The notes under the pieces are model-generated. The model had not been told where the DNA came from, made no database searches, and saw nothing but the letters and a program-made list of their open reading frames with translations. Made by a program: the position numbers and the translations under genes. Of a stretch of DNA of 64,000 nucleotides, positions 35,777 to 46,201 are shown piece by piece. Each line of letters begins with the position of its first letter. The first letter of the stretch is position 1. This DNA comes from Drosophila persimilis (taxonomy: Eukaryota > Arthropoda > Insecta > Diptera > Drosophilidae). Where the stretch lies: contig NW_020825298.1 of the NCBI RefSeq assembly GCF_003286085.1, forward strand, positions 5,084,001 to 5,148,000. The letters run 5' to 3'.

Positions 35777-35933
35777 GCCTGTGTGTGTGTGTGCTACGTG
35801 TAACTTTATTAGCCGTCTCCCCAATGGTGCAAGTCTCTGACTGTGCGTATGCCTCCAGTGTGCGACTGTGTGTGTGTTACCTTGTCAAAGTTATGAAAAT
35901 GTCTGGGGACCTGCTGTAACTGGCTCTGTTCAC

Positions 35934-36017
35934 GGACCCTGTCCCTGCCTCTGTCCCTGTCCCTGTCCCTGCCCCTGCCCCTGTCCCTTCCCCTGTCCCT
36001 GTCCCTGTCCCTGCCCC
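35934..36017. repeat. CCCTGT-type hexamer minisatellite
   Basis: About 14 imperfect copies of CCCTGT/CCCTGC in a row. It lies 160 bp from the LINE insertion. Confidence 0.9.
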
Positions 36018-36227
36018 TGCCACAGTCACAGGCCCCTCTTGGCGGTTGCTGCTCCCCTCGGTCTAGCCGTGTGTGAAATTAGTCTAGGGCGTGGATTTCC
36101 ATATACCATGCACATAGAAACAATGTGGGTGCATAAGTCTGAATCAAGGATTGGAACGCCAAAGTTTAAATATAATTAAATGTGGCAAAAACAAATGAAA
36201 ATGCTCTGGTTTTATCTATAGGGAATT

Positions 36228-36501
36228 TCACGTGGTGTAGTAGGAGTATCTTGAGGAGGAGACAAGGACAGATCGTTGCTAAAAATATGCAGAATAGTAT
36301 TAAAGATAAGTGTCGAAAAGGGCTTGTGGCACTATCACCAATATTTCTAACCTTTTTTGGGAGTCCTCCATAGTATTTCCATGGAACAAATCCCTTTCCG
36401 TTGTTGCTTTTCCAGGTTCCCGTCCCACATGGGTATTTTCCATGTCCTTTAAGATATTGCCGATCTGTGGGCTCCAGAATCTCCATCTGAAGTCCTCCCA
36501 T
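36228..36501 (-). CDS. Candidate small two-exon gene (66 aa)
   Basis: An ATG at 36501 opens 50 codons (MGGLQMEILEPTDRQYLKGH at the start) to 36352, followed by a 73-nt candidate intron (36351-36279; GTTAGA donor, TATTTTTAG acceptor) and 16 further codons ending at 36228. The intron length and acceptor are typical for flies; the donor is weak. The product is small, basic and Gly/Tyr/Trp-rich, with no domain I know and no signal peptide. Upstream frame is open for a few more codons, so an additional 5' exon is possible. Other frames on both strands are also open here, so the coding claim is tentative. Confidence 0.35.
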
Positions 36502-39500
36502 AAATCGCTTATCGGAAGCTTTGCTGATGCAAATCTTAAGCCATCACCCAGCAGCGCTTTTGAAGGTGATTTTCAATTACACAGCTCCAGCTCCTCCAGA
36601 ATCTCATTTCGTATGATAACTGAGGCAAAAGGCGTGGTCATGCATAATTCCTTAGAGGTAAAAAAGATTCCATTTCGCCGCGTATATACTATACATATAG
36701 AAAATTCCTTTAATATTTTTGCAAATGATGCTGAGAAATCTCAGGGCGTCCTCGCACCTCGTCGAGGTCATTTAAATGCAGATTGCGGAATGAGCAGTCT
36801 GTCCACTCGGGCGTCAGACCAGGCATTTGCATAATGGCGGCGACACATTGCAGCGGAAACGGAAACCCAAACCCACCATCATGGCCCCCCCTCCTGCCCT
36901 CCATGGCTCGAAGGCTTCGGCGCTGCGTTGCAGGTTGCCGGTTGCAGGTCGCAGGTTGCAGGTGCTCCAGTCGTGTTTATGACTGCTTGAGATTGCTTGT
37001 GCTTGTGGGGGCTGTCGTCGGGGCTGTCGCTGGTGTCGTTAGTAAACGGAAGCTCCTCGCATTGCCCGGTCATTGGGTTTGGGCGCCAGAAATGAAGTGT
37101 GGCAGCAGCAAGCGTTTTTCATTTGAATTCAACTGCCATAAATAAGCCAGCCACCGAACAAAGGTGCGAAAGGCAGGTGATGCCTCCCTCCTCTGGGCTG
37201 CCATAAAAGCAATCAAAGGGGTGTGAGGAGATTGTTGGAGATATTATAGATTAAGGCTTACATATGTGGCCCATAAACAAAGATTTATTCATGTGGATAC
37301 AAATAAAATATTAACACTCTTAAAGTCTTCTAGTATGACTTTCCCTGGGTACTGATCAGGAATTCTCTCCCACTCAAAGTTTCCGAAAATATTTACACCT
37401 TCAAATTGTCCATGGGGCAAGCTACTACTACTATTAGTAGTCCGGCGTGGTTGCTGGTATTGTTGCGGTCGTTGTTGCTGTTGGTTCAATGTTTATGTTG
37501 CCACATCGTGGCAGGGCACGCATGCTGGGCCTTGCCTCAAACCCAGCAGCCCCCTGCACACACACACACACACACATACATGCATGGAGGGGCGATAGGT
37601 GCAGCTGTGACTTTGGGTGGGGCAACTAGAGCTGGCTAACGGGTTCGGGTGGGGGTGGGGGTGGGGGCGGTGTCAACCATTGTCAGTTGGTGGTGGAGCC
37701 TGGCAGCAGCTGTGCCACCTGCCACTACTGTACTTGGAGAAATTCTGGGCCGAAACACAAAACTTTAGAGGCACTTGTTTCTGTATCACATTCTAAAAAT
37801 GTTTGGAGTAATGTAGGAAAACGTGAGAAAATTGTAGCTACAAAAACTTGTCGTTTTCGCAAGCAAAAAAGGTAAACCTCAGATTCCCAGAGATCACAAC
37901 AGTCCTAAAGCGAAGGTTCCACAATGATCGTGGCAAGAGAGTCTTCAGAAAGTCTCTAACTTTCTCAGGGATCTATGTATCCACCGTACTCCTCATTTAA
38001 ATGAGGAAAAAGTCCATTATATATTCGATTTTCGAGTCTGGTGTGATTTATTCATTTCCAAAAACTAACTTGTGATCCTCCTAGTTTTTGTGGAGTGTAG
38101 AAATTGGTTCTGGCGTTGGTTTTGTTGCTGGAGTGGCATAAATATCGTTGCGGTTGCACGTGAAAATTGCATTTGGCCAGCATTTGGCTGCTGGGCTGCT
38201 GGTTACACGAGAAGCGGACTGGAGTGGAGTGCCATTCGGTATTCGGTATTCGGTATTGGGGTATTCTGTTACTCTCTGTTCTGTTCTGTTCTGCACTGCA
38301 CTGCCCTTACAGTCTGTGCAAATTGTGGACTTAAATGTTTATAACGCATCCCCACCATGGCCCCCCACAAGGCCCCCCCTTCCGACCCGTTCCACCACCA
38401 GTAACGCAACTCCACGCCGTGGCACCACCCGACTCTAGACCATTTTCGTCGTTTGTTTATTAAGCTTTTCTGGCTGGGGCAGAAATAGAGAATCGGTGGG
38501 GCAAAAAAAAAAAAAGGTGTTGAATGCCACTTGCTGGGGCTGCTTTTTATTGCCATCGCACATCTAAGTGCAGCAGCTGTAAAATAAATATATATTTTTA
38601 TATATACCCATTCCGCACCATCCATTTCTTGTACTTCCCTTTGTTGTAGTTGGCTGTGGGTGGACGGGGCTGGGCCACGGATGCCCGGGAGGATGGATAT
38701 AAATTAAACGCATTAGAGTAGGAAACCGCAGCGATTTTCCCTTGCGTTTTTTTCTCTCTCTCTCTCTCTCTCCCGCCCAGCATTAATTCGCTTTTCCAAC
38801 CGACAAAGGCACTTAACGTTCTTGCTCTCTCACCCTCTCCCCCTCCCCCTCTCACTCTGGTACTTTCTGCTTTTTTCTGATTGAAGTGTATACAAAATTT
38901 AAATAAGAAACAAATCGAAGTAATGGCAAAGTCCCCCCCCTCGATTGCCACCTCGTAGATGGCTAGATACCAAATACCAAATGCTCAAATGTTGTAAAAG
39001 GCAATGGAAAAAGCTTCGAAATGGTGCTGGAATGCAGACGAAGGAAGCTCTTCACATAATGAAAAAATAAAGGAAACCGAAAATCCATTCAAATGAATCC
39101 AAATTCATTGAAGCGTTTTTTTCGGTACTGGTTGGAAAAGAAACCAAAAGGAATTAATGGCAGGATACTGCCGCTTATCAGGCACGTTTTTTACCTGCCA
39201 CAAAAAAACAGTCAAGAGTATCATGGGAGCACAGAAACAGTGGCATGCCCCAGAGAGCCTCCGTGTCAACAAGAAGATGGAAAACTACCAACTATTGGAG
39301 ATATCTTGGGATTGTTGCCATCAAAAAGGCATACTCGATTGTATTAAGATGATATCTAACATAATATGGTTATACTCGTACATTTCCAGCTAATATCAAT
39401 ATCATTTGAAATCTTCTTTCCAATTTCCATGGCAATCACTATCCCTAGACAAACATAGATATAAATGAAACACCAAGAGAGAGAGAGAGAGAGAGTCCCT

Positions 39501-40684
39501 TCCCCTGGCCCCATCAATGGCAAAGTCAGAGCCTCGGGGCGAGCTCTTAAATGGAATGACTAACCATCTTAATCACATCACATCACATCACAGATACCGT
39601 GGCAACACCCGCACGGAGCATTCTGTGCGGCAGCTGGCGGAGCTAAACGTTTACTCGGGCGATTTGGAGATGCCCGCCGACATTTCGGCAGCTGTCAGTT
39701 GTTTGCCACTAAACGCTTACAACCAGCCAGTAAAGTGCCCCGGCGGAGAAGGGAAAAGCAAGAAGAAAGGAACATTTTATATATAATCAAATAGCAGCCA
39801 AAAAACGGTTCTGTGGCCAGGGGCAGACGTCTTCTTCGTCTGGCGTTTCTCTGTTCCGCATTCTGGCGCTTTAACTTCCGTTTCCGCTTTCCCTCACTCT
39901 CACTCCACACTCCTTTTCATTGTCTTCTTTCTCTCTCTCTTTTTGGCACTTTGCATACAAAGTACAGTTAACTAGTGGCATCAGTTTTTCACACAACAGC
40001 CCTCCGCTGATGGTTTGGCGGTTTTTCCACTGATTTCCATTCCCGGTTCGCCATTGAAAGCCAATAAAAGGAGGGCAGAGCCTGAAGATTACCAAAAGCC
40101 AAGTGATTTGACCAGGGGTGTCCTCTTTGGATTGAGGTGGATATTCCTTTTAGATGAGGTGGGAAAATGTCCCCCTTGCCTTGCCTAAAACTATTGAAGA
40201 AAATGCGTATATCAGGGTGGGGCTATCCTACAAGGCTCTTGTCCTTTCGAGGCGCATTTCGGTTACCATTTGATGTCTCATTGGCAATAGATCTACTCAA
40301 CTTTTCCCTCTCTTTGTACACATATTTATGGATTTCTTCGGTGATCGCTATTGGAAGGTTCTATAGGTTATGTCTCCTTGGAAATATCCCTCGATACCCA
40401 TACTTTTAACAATTTGTATTCTCCCAATAGGCAAAACAGCTGCTTACTTTTCCAATGGATTACATAGTTTAAACATCATTTGAACAGTATTCCAAGAGAA
40501 GAATTTTTACATCGAAAATAACGAAGAATTTAGGCACATCCTACCAGATACAATACGGATACCTTGAATAAATTAAGGAAACATTTATAAATACTACATT
40601 TCATAAGCTTTACTGCCTCTCACCTGGTGTCCTAGAAGCTCTCATCTTTCGCTTTTAGCAACTGTATTATGCAGTAAATTATTA
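36502..40684. other. Gene-poor region with microsatellites
   Basis: Low-complexity DNA with a CA repeat (37556-37577), GGGGGT runs near 37650, CT repeats (38756-38773), GA repeats (39477-39494) and TCACA repeats (39577-39592). Open frames at 37687-38069 and 39093-39393 look partly coding but cannot be assigned to a strand or frame with confidence. Confidence 0.5.
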
Positions 40685-40879
40685 TCACCATAGTATCGTA
40701 TATAATGAAAAATAGTACCGCAACGATGCCCAATCGTAGGCCTTTTTGGAACAGTTTCCAAAGGGGCAACATTTGAGAGGAGTTCGAACGATGTTTGACG
40801 TAGACGTAGAATAGATTTCATTTGTGAATATGAGTGGAAGGTCGCGGATACACTTGTATTCATCAGCGGTTTGGTCGGG
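40685..40879 (-). other. Possible stop-codon readthrough extension (64 codons)
   Basis: Directly after the TGA of the membrane-protein gene the frame stays open for 64 codons, starting PDQTADEYKCIRDLP and including a Cys-rich KCCPFGNCSKK and an aromatic, membrane-like end (YYFSLYTILW), then stops at TGA TAA TAA. TGA-C is the leakiest stop context in Drosophila. It could be a readthrough peptide, a second coding unit, or chance. Confidence 0.35.
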
Positions 40880-41241
40880 TCACTCGGGGAGTGGCCCCAA
40901 ATCCTCTTCAGCTTTCTCATCCGGCATATCATTTCCAAACAAATGCTGTTTCAAGTGCTCGTTATACACCCGATTAGCCATTGCTCTGACTGCTACAGTG
41001 ACTGTCGTCGCGTCCTCCACCGTGGTGGTCTTCTTCCCCGACTTGTTGTGGAAGAAGACAAAGTATATGACCAGACCGCCTACGATCAGTATCCCGATTC
41101 CCGAGCAGGCGATGCAGAACAGCACCTTTGTCCCCAACTTAAGGCAGCTGAAAACGGTTTAAAAATAGTCAAATTTCTGAAATGGTTTCGAGGAACACTT
41201 GCTTACCAGCATAGAGCAGATCCGATTATTCCGACACACAT
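40880..41241 (-). CDS. Small single-pass membrane protein, two exons (100 aa)
   Basis: Exons 41241-41207 and 41147-40880, joined by a 59-nt intron with a GTAAGC donor and a TTTTCAG acceptor in phase 2; 101 codons including the stop. The protein starts MCVGIIGSALCCCLK: several cysteines before the membrane segment could be palmitoylated. One transmembrane helix (about residues 22-42, containing IGILIVGGLVIYFVFF) is followed by a Lys/Thr-rich stretch and an acidic tail ending DLGPLPE. The stop is TGA followed by C, and the same frame is open for 64 more codons (see next entry). The frame is also open upstream of the chosen ATG, so an N-terminal extension cannot be excluded. I do not recognise a family. 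Confidence 0.75.
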
Positions 41242-44200
41242 AATTTCTGATTTTGAAATGTAAACTTTTATTTGTTGAAATTTATTTAACCAGAAATTAC
41301 GAGCATTAGTGATAAAGCAGGGCCTCCTCCATGTCGGGGCATATGCTCTGGGGTGAAATGATATAAATTTCGGGCTTATTACTGTCGCAAAACAATTGGA
41401 ATACTTTGCCCATAAAAATGATAACCCAACCCACATCCCCAGCCACGGGACTGACTCCATTAGGCATTCCCTTCGAGTGAGCATATTTTGGCTTTCAGGC
41501 AAATTATATTTTATGCCGTTTTCTTACAAAAATTCCTCTTTTATTGCAAATGGTACGGGAGATTCGATTAACTTAAGCTGGCATAAGGGTTGGCCCACGC
41601 TCTCGATTGTCGTTGCGGGCCCGCTTGGAAATTTAGAGAAATAAAATAAAATAAAATAAAAAAAAAGAAAAACTCACAGAAGGAAAGTAAAGAAAAGAGA
41701 AATGTGCTTTCTTGCCGCATAATCGAAATGTATTTTGCCTCTTTATTGCCTTGCCAAAGGTGAGTCCTGGCCTGGCCAAGACAATGGTGGGGGTCTAAGG
41801 GCTGCCGAGTGGAACGAACGACTGTCTGGGTGGGCCTGGGCCACGTTTTGTGCGGGGCGATAACAACATTTTAACGCCTTATGGTCCATTTAGGTAAAAG
41901 TGCCGATTACGCTCGGCTTAACCAGAAATTATGACCCCAGAGCCGGCTGGGCTGCGGCAGGAACTTTAAACGAAGCCAAGATTCCCCCAACAAAAGGCTT
42001 TCTAAGCATCGGATAAAGTTGGGGGTTTGCTGCCGATTGGCTGGCAACAGAAGGGGATTTTAAATTTAAAATCTTAAGCATTGAAATATATGTGGTTGTC
42101 TTGGAAATGATTTTGTGCCAGGAAGTTCTTGAAAAATATATTTATCAACAATATTATTACCAGCCATCGACAGCCACGAAAGCTGTTATCAAACTGAATG
42201 CCCTGGACCGCTTCTGAAATGATGAATAGATTCCATAGCTTATCGGCTTAGATATTAGTTTGTAGATTGCCAAAACACCACCAAAATACCGTCGGTGGAT
42301 AACCTACCATGGATATGGCAGAGTAATCTTATTCAAATGTTTGTTCCATACTCTTAGGCGCATCTTTTCTCGAATCATTTAAATAAGCCAAGTAAGTATT
42401 TGATAGCATAATTTCAAGCCGTACACAACCAGCCCAGGCGGATCTCTAGCCAAATACTCGGCTGCAACGGCTGTGCTTTATGTGGCATCAACGAGGCGTA
42501 TGCGCAATTTATTTGCATACGAAGGACCGACCGGCATTGCGTAAAAATTAATGAAAGGCAATTAAAAGCATTCGGAAATGTAATAATAAAATGTATGCCA
42601 GCAACATATTAAATGCGGCTCTCGAGGACAGGCACTGCAGTGCACTCCGATGACCTCCTCTCCCCTCCTCTCCACTCGACTCCCCTGTCAACGGCAAATA
42701 AATATTGTATTTTGGGGCTTTTGGGGAAATGCACAAAATATTGCAATACGAGTAATAATGGAATGATTTCGTTTGTGTAACCCCCGGTAATTTAATGCTA
42801 TTTGTTAGATATATGTTTATGCCTATGAAAATTGAATTGCATTTCGTTTTCGCAATTGTTTTTTTTTCCCCCCCGTTTATTTGTTGAAAGTTAAATTGAA
42901 TTTGCTTTTGGGTGTTTTTGGATTTCTTGGCAATCAATTGCCATGACAAATGTTTCTGTTTCTGTTTCAGTGGTTGTTGTTGTCGCTTCTGCTTGCCGTT
43001 TGGCTTGTATTTGTCAAGTGGATATACCCTTTCTGGAGGGGCATGTAGTGCTGAATGAGTGGCTGGGAACTCGGATCTTCTGGAGACACTTTAAAAGGGG
43101 GTATTCCCAATGGGAAGCTGAAGATTCGAAATCTATAAGTTCTTGTAATTAGAATATCCATTTTAAACCCTGATCTGTTTGCCCTGATAAGGTTCTGCCA
43201 CCTTCTGTAGAGTATTCCCGCTTAGGCTTGGTTTGGGGGCCCGGTACTTGCTTTAGTTTTTATCCCTGGAAAAGGAAAAGGGCCACTGGGCAGGGAATCT
43301 TGTGCATTATTGCGATTTTACACGCTGCTGCACTCGAAAATGAAACGGACAATAAGCTCCACTTGGCCAGAATCAGCAGCGGGCGTGGTGTGGTAGTGGT
43401 GGCAGGGTCAGCGGCAGGAAGGCGTGGCATCGTGGCATCGTAGCATCCTCGCCGACGTTCTGGCCATCATTGCCACTGTCCGCCGCTAAAAGCTTTTTGA
43501 TTATGAAAAATGTTCGAAACATATGCTCCAAATGACTGCAAAGCGTGCGAAGAAAGTTCTCTCTCTCTCTCCCTCTCTCTCGGACTCTCTCTCTCTCCCG
43601 TTGAGCATCGCATCGCTGACTGGCTGACTAAGTTTTGTGCTTTTTACAGTGCATCACAGTAGTATATGTACCTCTTGCAGACACTCGTATATATGTTCTA
43701 CACGTACTCAACATTGTGTAAGTAAGCATGTTTTATTTCGTTGCAGCTTTTCAGTGGCACTTGGACCTGGATCCAGCTCGGGATCCTGCCCCCCCTCCCA
43801 CTCCCCCTCCCACTCCCACTGGCGGTCCTGTTCACGGCTCTGCTCTCGACTTGTCCTTGTTTTCGTGTTGCTGTTGCTGTTCTTGTTTATTGTTTATTGT
43901 GGCTTTGCCTGTTTTTTAGATGCCTTCTGCTATTGTGGCTCTTGGCTGTTAGTGGACTTTGCTGGTGCATTGTTAATGGTTGTGCCATTTTATTTTAAAA
44001 TTAATAAAGTGGCCGACTTCGAGAGTCCGAGAGTCCCAGAGTCTGGGCTCGAGTAAATTGCAGAACAAACTTCATTCGAGGCTGCTTTGTGCGTGTGTCG
44101 TTCCAAAACAACTTGCAACAAATTGTGGACGCTGCAAATGCATTTTTAATAAATCCTACGATTTGTGGGTATTTTCTGTAGATCGTTAATATGGTTAGGG

Positions 44201-44279
44201 GTTTCTTTAAGCTGAGTTTTCGGTACATAATGCTGAACAGATACCAACTGTTTACTTAAAGAGAAGTTTCCTAGAAGTA
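41242..44279. other. Gene-poor region
   Basis: The left edge should hold the promoter and 5' UTR of the membrane-protein gene. The rest is AT-rich with an AAAAT repeat (41638-41660) and CT repeats (43561-43597). No exon is supported; the longest open frame (43637-44056) is low-complexity. Confidence 0.5.
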
Positions 44280-44592
44280 TCAGATCGTTGGGCTCCCCTG
44301 GGTCATATATTTAGACACATACGAAATGATTTCGGGCACTTTAAAGATCAGATCAGCGGGGCCGCCCTGTTGCTTCACTTGTCCATTGACCTGTGTGTGT
44401 GGATCGTCCACGTCATCGAGGGGTCTGGAATCTCGAAACGGAAGTAGAGGTGTCAAATCCTTTGCCCAATGTCCAGGGATGGCCAGCAGCTCAGAGAAGT
44501 GCAGAAGTAGAGTACTGAATCCTTACCAGGTTGCACTGATCCAATGCCAGGCAATAGCCCGAAACCTACTTCATGGAACCCCTTTGATGGTG
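44280..44592 (-). pseudogene. Candidate small spliced gene with early TAG, possibly inactive
   Basis: TATAAAA lies at 44623-44617, and an ATG 50 bp downstream (44572-44570) reads ATG AAG TAG. After that TAG the frame continues for 13 codons (VSGYCLALDQCNL) to a GTAAGG donor at 44526, a 67-nt intron, and an exon 44459-44280 coding DLTPLLPFRDSRPLDDVDD and about 40 more residues to a TGA. Frame and phase (0) agree across the splice. Either the gene has a nonsense codon at position 3, or the true first exon lies elsewhere, or this is chance. No domain recognised. Confidence 0.3.
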
Positions 44593-45400
44593 TGGATTCT
44601 CATTTAGGGAATTACATTTTATAGCCCTCAAACAGTTCCCCTCATGCGGCGACAGCCATAATGGTTGATTTTAGTCAGAGAATGGAAAGGCCAAGATATT
44701 TCCTACATTTTCAGATGAGTACATTCCGATATGACGTATTTATGTATACATTACTCGTGTTTTATTAACATCTCTTAACGAAAAAGTTTGAATATCACTC
44801 CCTGAAACATCGGAAAGGCCTCTAGATGTTATACCTACGACTTTAATAATCTGTTGTTCTTTCCGTCTCTTATTAATAGATACCAGATACTACTACACAC
44901 TAGACATGGATTAAAATAGCCCACAGCATAGTCTTTTCATAATTCCTACATATACTGTCCTCCCATCAAAGAGTTCTTCCTATGTGTTCAGTCGTTCCGC
45001 TCATAATAATTGATCCACAGACTTAAATCATGAATTCCCCACCGTCACCGTCACTGTCACTGTCTCTGTTTCAGTTCAGGTTGATATGGGAAACCTCCCA
45101 CATTGACAATCCAAAATAGAAATACCCTCACTCATTATTGTTGGATCCCCACATGCTGAGCCTCTCCGACTGCCAGTTGACAGGCCGTTCATCGGGGTCT
45201 AAGCATGTTTGCCACTTAGGGAGCAATTAGGCGGGAAAGTATGCCTCGGACTACACGTGCATCGATCTCTATAAATCAGGGAAAGGCTCCTCCACCCATC
45301 CCCGATGCGTTGGTAATTGAATGTCTCCGCGGAGAGAGAGTGCATTAGCCTTTGTCTAGGAGAAAGACCAACTCGGAGATGGGCATAGAAAGAGCGAAGA

Positions 45401-46201
45401 GTGTGGCATCAACACGTAACCGTAGCTGCAACACAAATGTGTTGCCGGAACGAACAACTGAGATCTGTGTTGCTTTTTGTTGTTCTCTTAGTATTTTTAG
45501 AGCAGCGCAGAGCAAGTGAGAAGGCTAGAGAGAGAGAGAGAGAGAGATGGAGGGATAGTCCGTATGCCGTATGTGTGGTGGATCGTTTTATGATATTTTT
45601 AAACGATAAAAACGCTGCAGGCGAAGTCAAGTGCATTAAGAGCTCTGCTCTGGTGTGCTCCGATGTGCTCTGCATTGGCATCAAGTGTCCGGGGGTAACC
45701 AGCAACAGAGATTCATCGTCCGCCAGACCAAATGAAGCCATTAGCAAACAGAACTTCTGGCCTAAATATAAACTCTCCAATGAAGTTGGCTATACGCTAT
45801 ATTTGGCCAGTGCCAGTGGCCCCAGGCCCCAGGCCCCAGCTCCAGCGATCTCGAGTTTCTTTTTGGGGATCTCGATCTCCCAGACTGGGGCTGTGCCCAC
45901 GGCTTCCTTGCCACTCCGCTGTAGGCACAGTTCTCGTGCATGTGTGTCGCCTGCAAGTTTTCCAAGCGTTTCGGCGTTTCGACGATTTGCCGATTCCCGT
46001 CACGATTTAGCATTTTTCATCAGCTCAGCGATTTTCATGTCACGTTCGCTGACAAAGTTTCCACCGACCCCCCCCCCCCCCCCCCATAACCTTTCCCTTT
46101 CCACAAACTCGCTCAGGCTTATCCTTGAGTCGCATCCTGGCGCGAAGTTTCAAACATCGTTGCGGCGCATCTTTTGTGGCCATATATATATATGTATATA
46201 A
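45401..46201 (+). other. 266-codon open frame of unknown status
   Basis: The longest open frame in the desert outside the LINE. It starts with a hydrophobic stretch (LRSVLLFVVLLVFLEQ), then a GA-repeat-encoded RERERER run, a Cys/Ser-rich middle and a low-complexity Ala/Pro-rich end that includes the 18-nt C run at 46068-46085. No domain is visible and codon use is only mildly coding-like, so I list it without calling it a gene. Confidence 0.25.
46068..46085. repeat. Poly(C) tract, 18 nt
   Basis: Uninterrupted run of 18 C. Its exact length is prone to sequencing error. Confidence 0.85.

Noticed and set aside
37687-38069. Possible plus-strand gene with a GTAAAC donor and CTTTCTCAG acceptor
   Set aside because: The minus strand is equally open and protein-like here, and no ATG starts the plus-strand frame; I cannot choose between them or exclude chance.
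39093-39393. Two overlapping plus-strand frames of 78-84 codons
   Set aside because: Both look partly coding, but there is no clear promoter, splice site or domain to select one.
39517-39786. 89-codon plus-strand frame after a TCACA repeat
   Set aside because: A TCACAG acceptor could be imagined, but no upstream exon or domain supports it.
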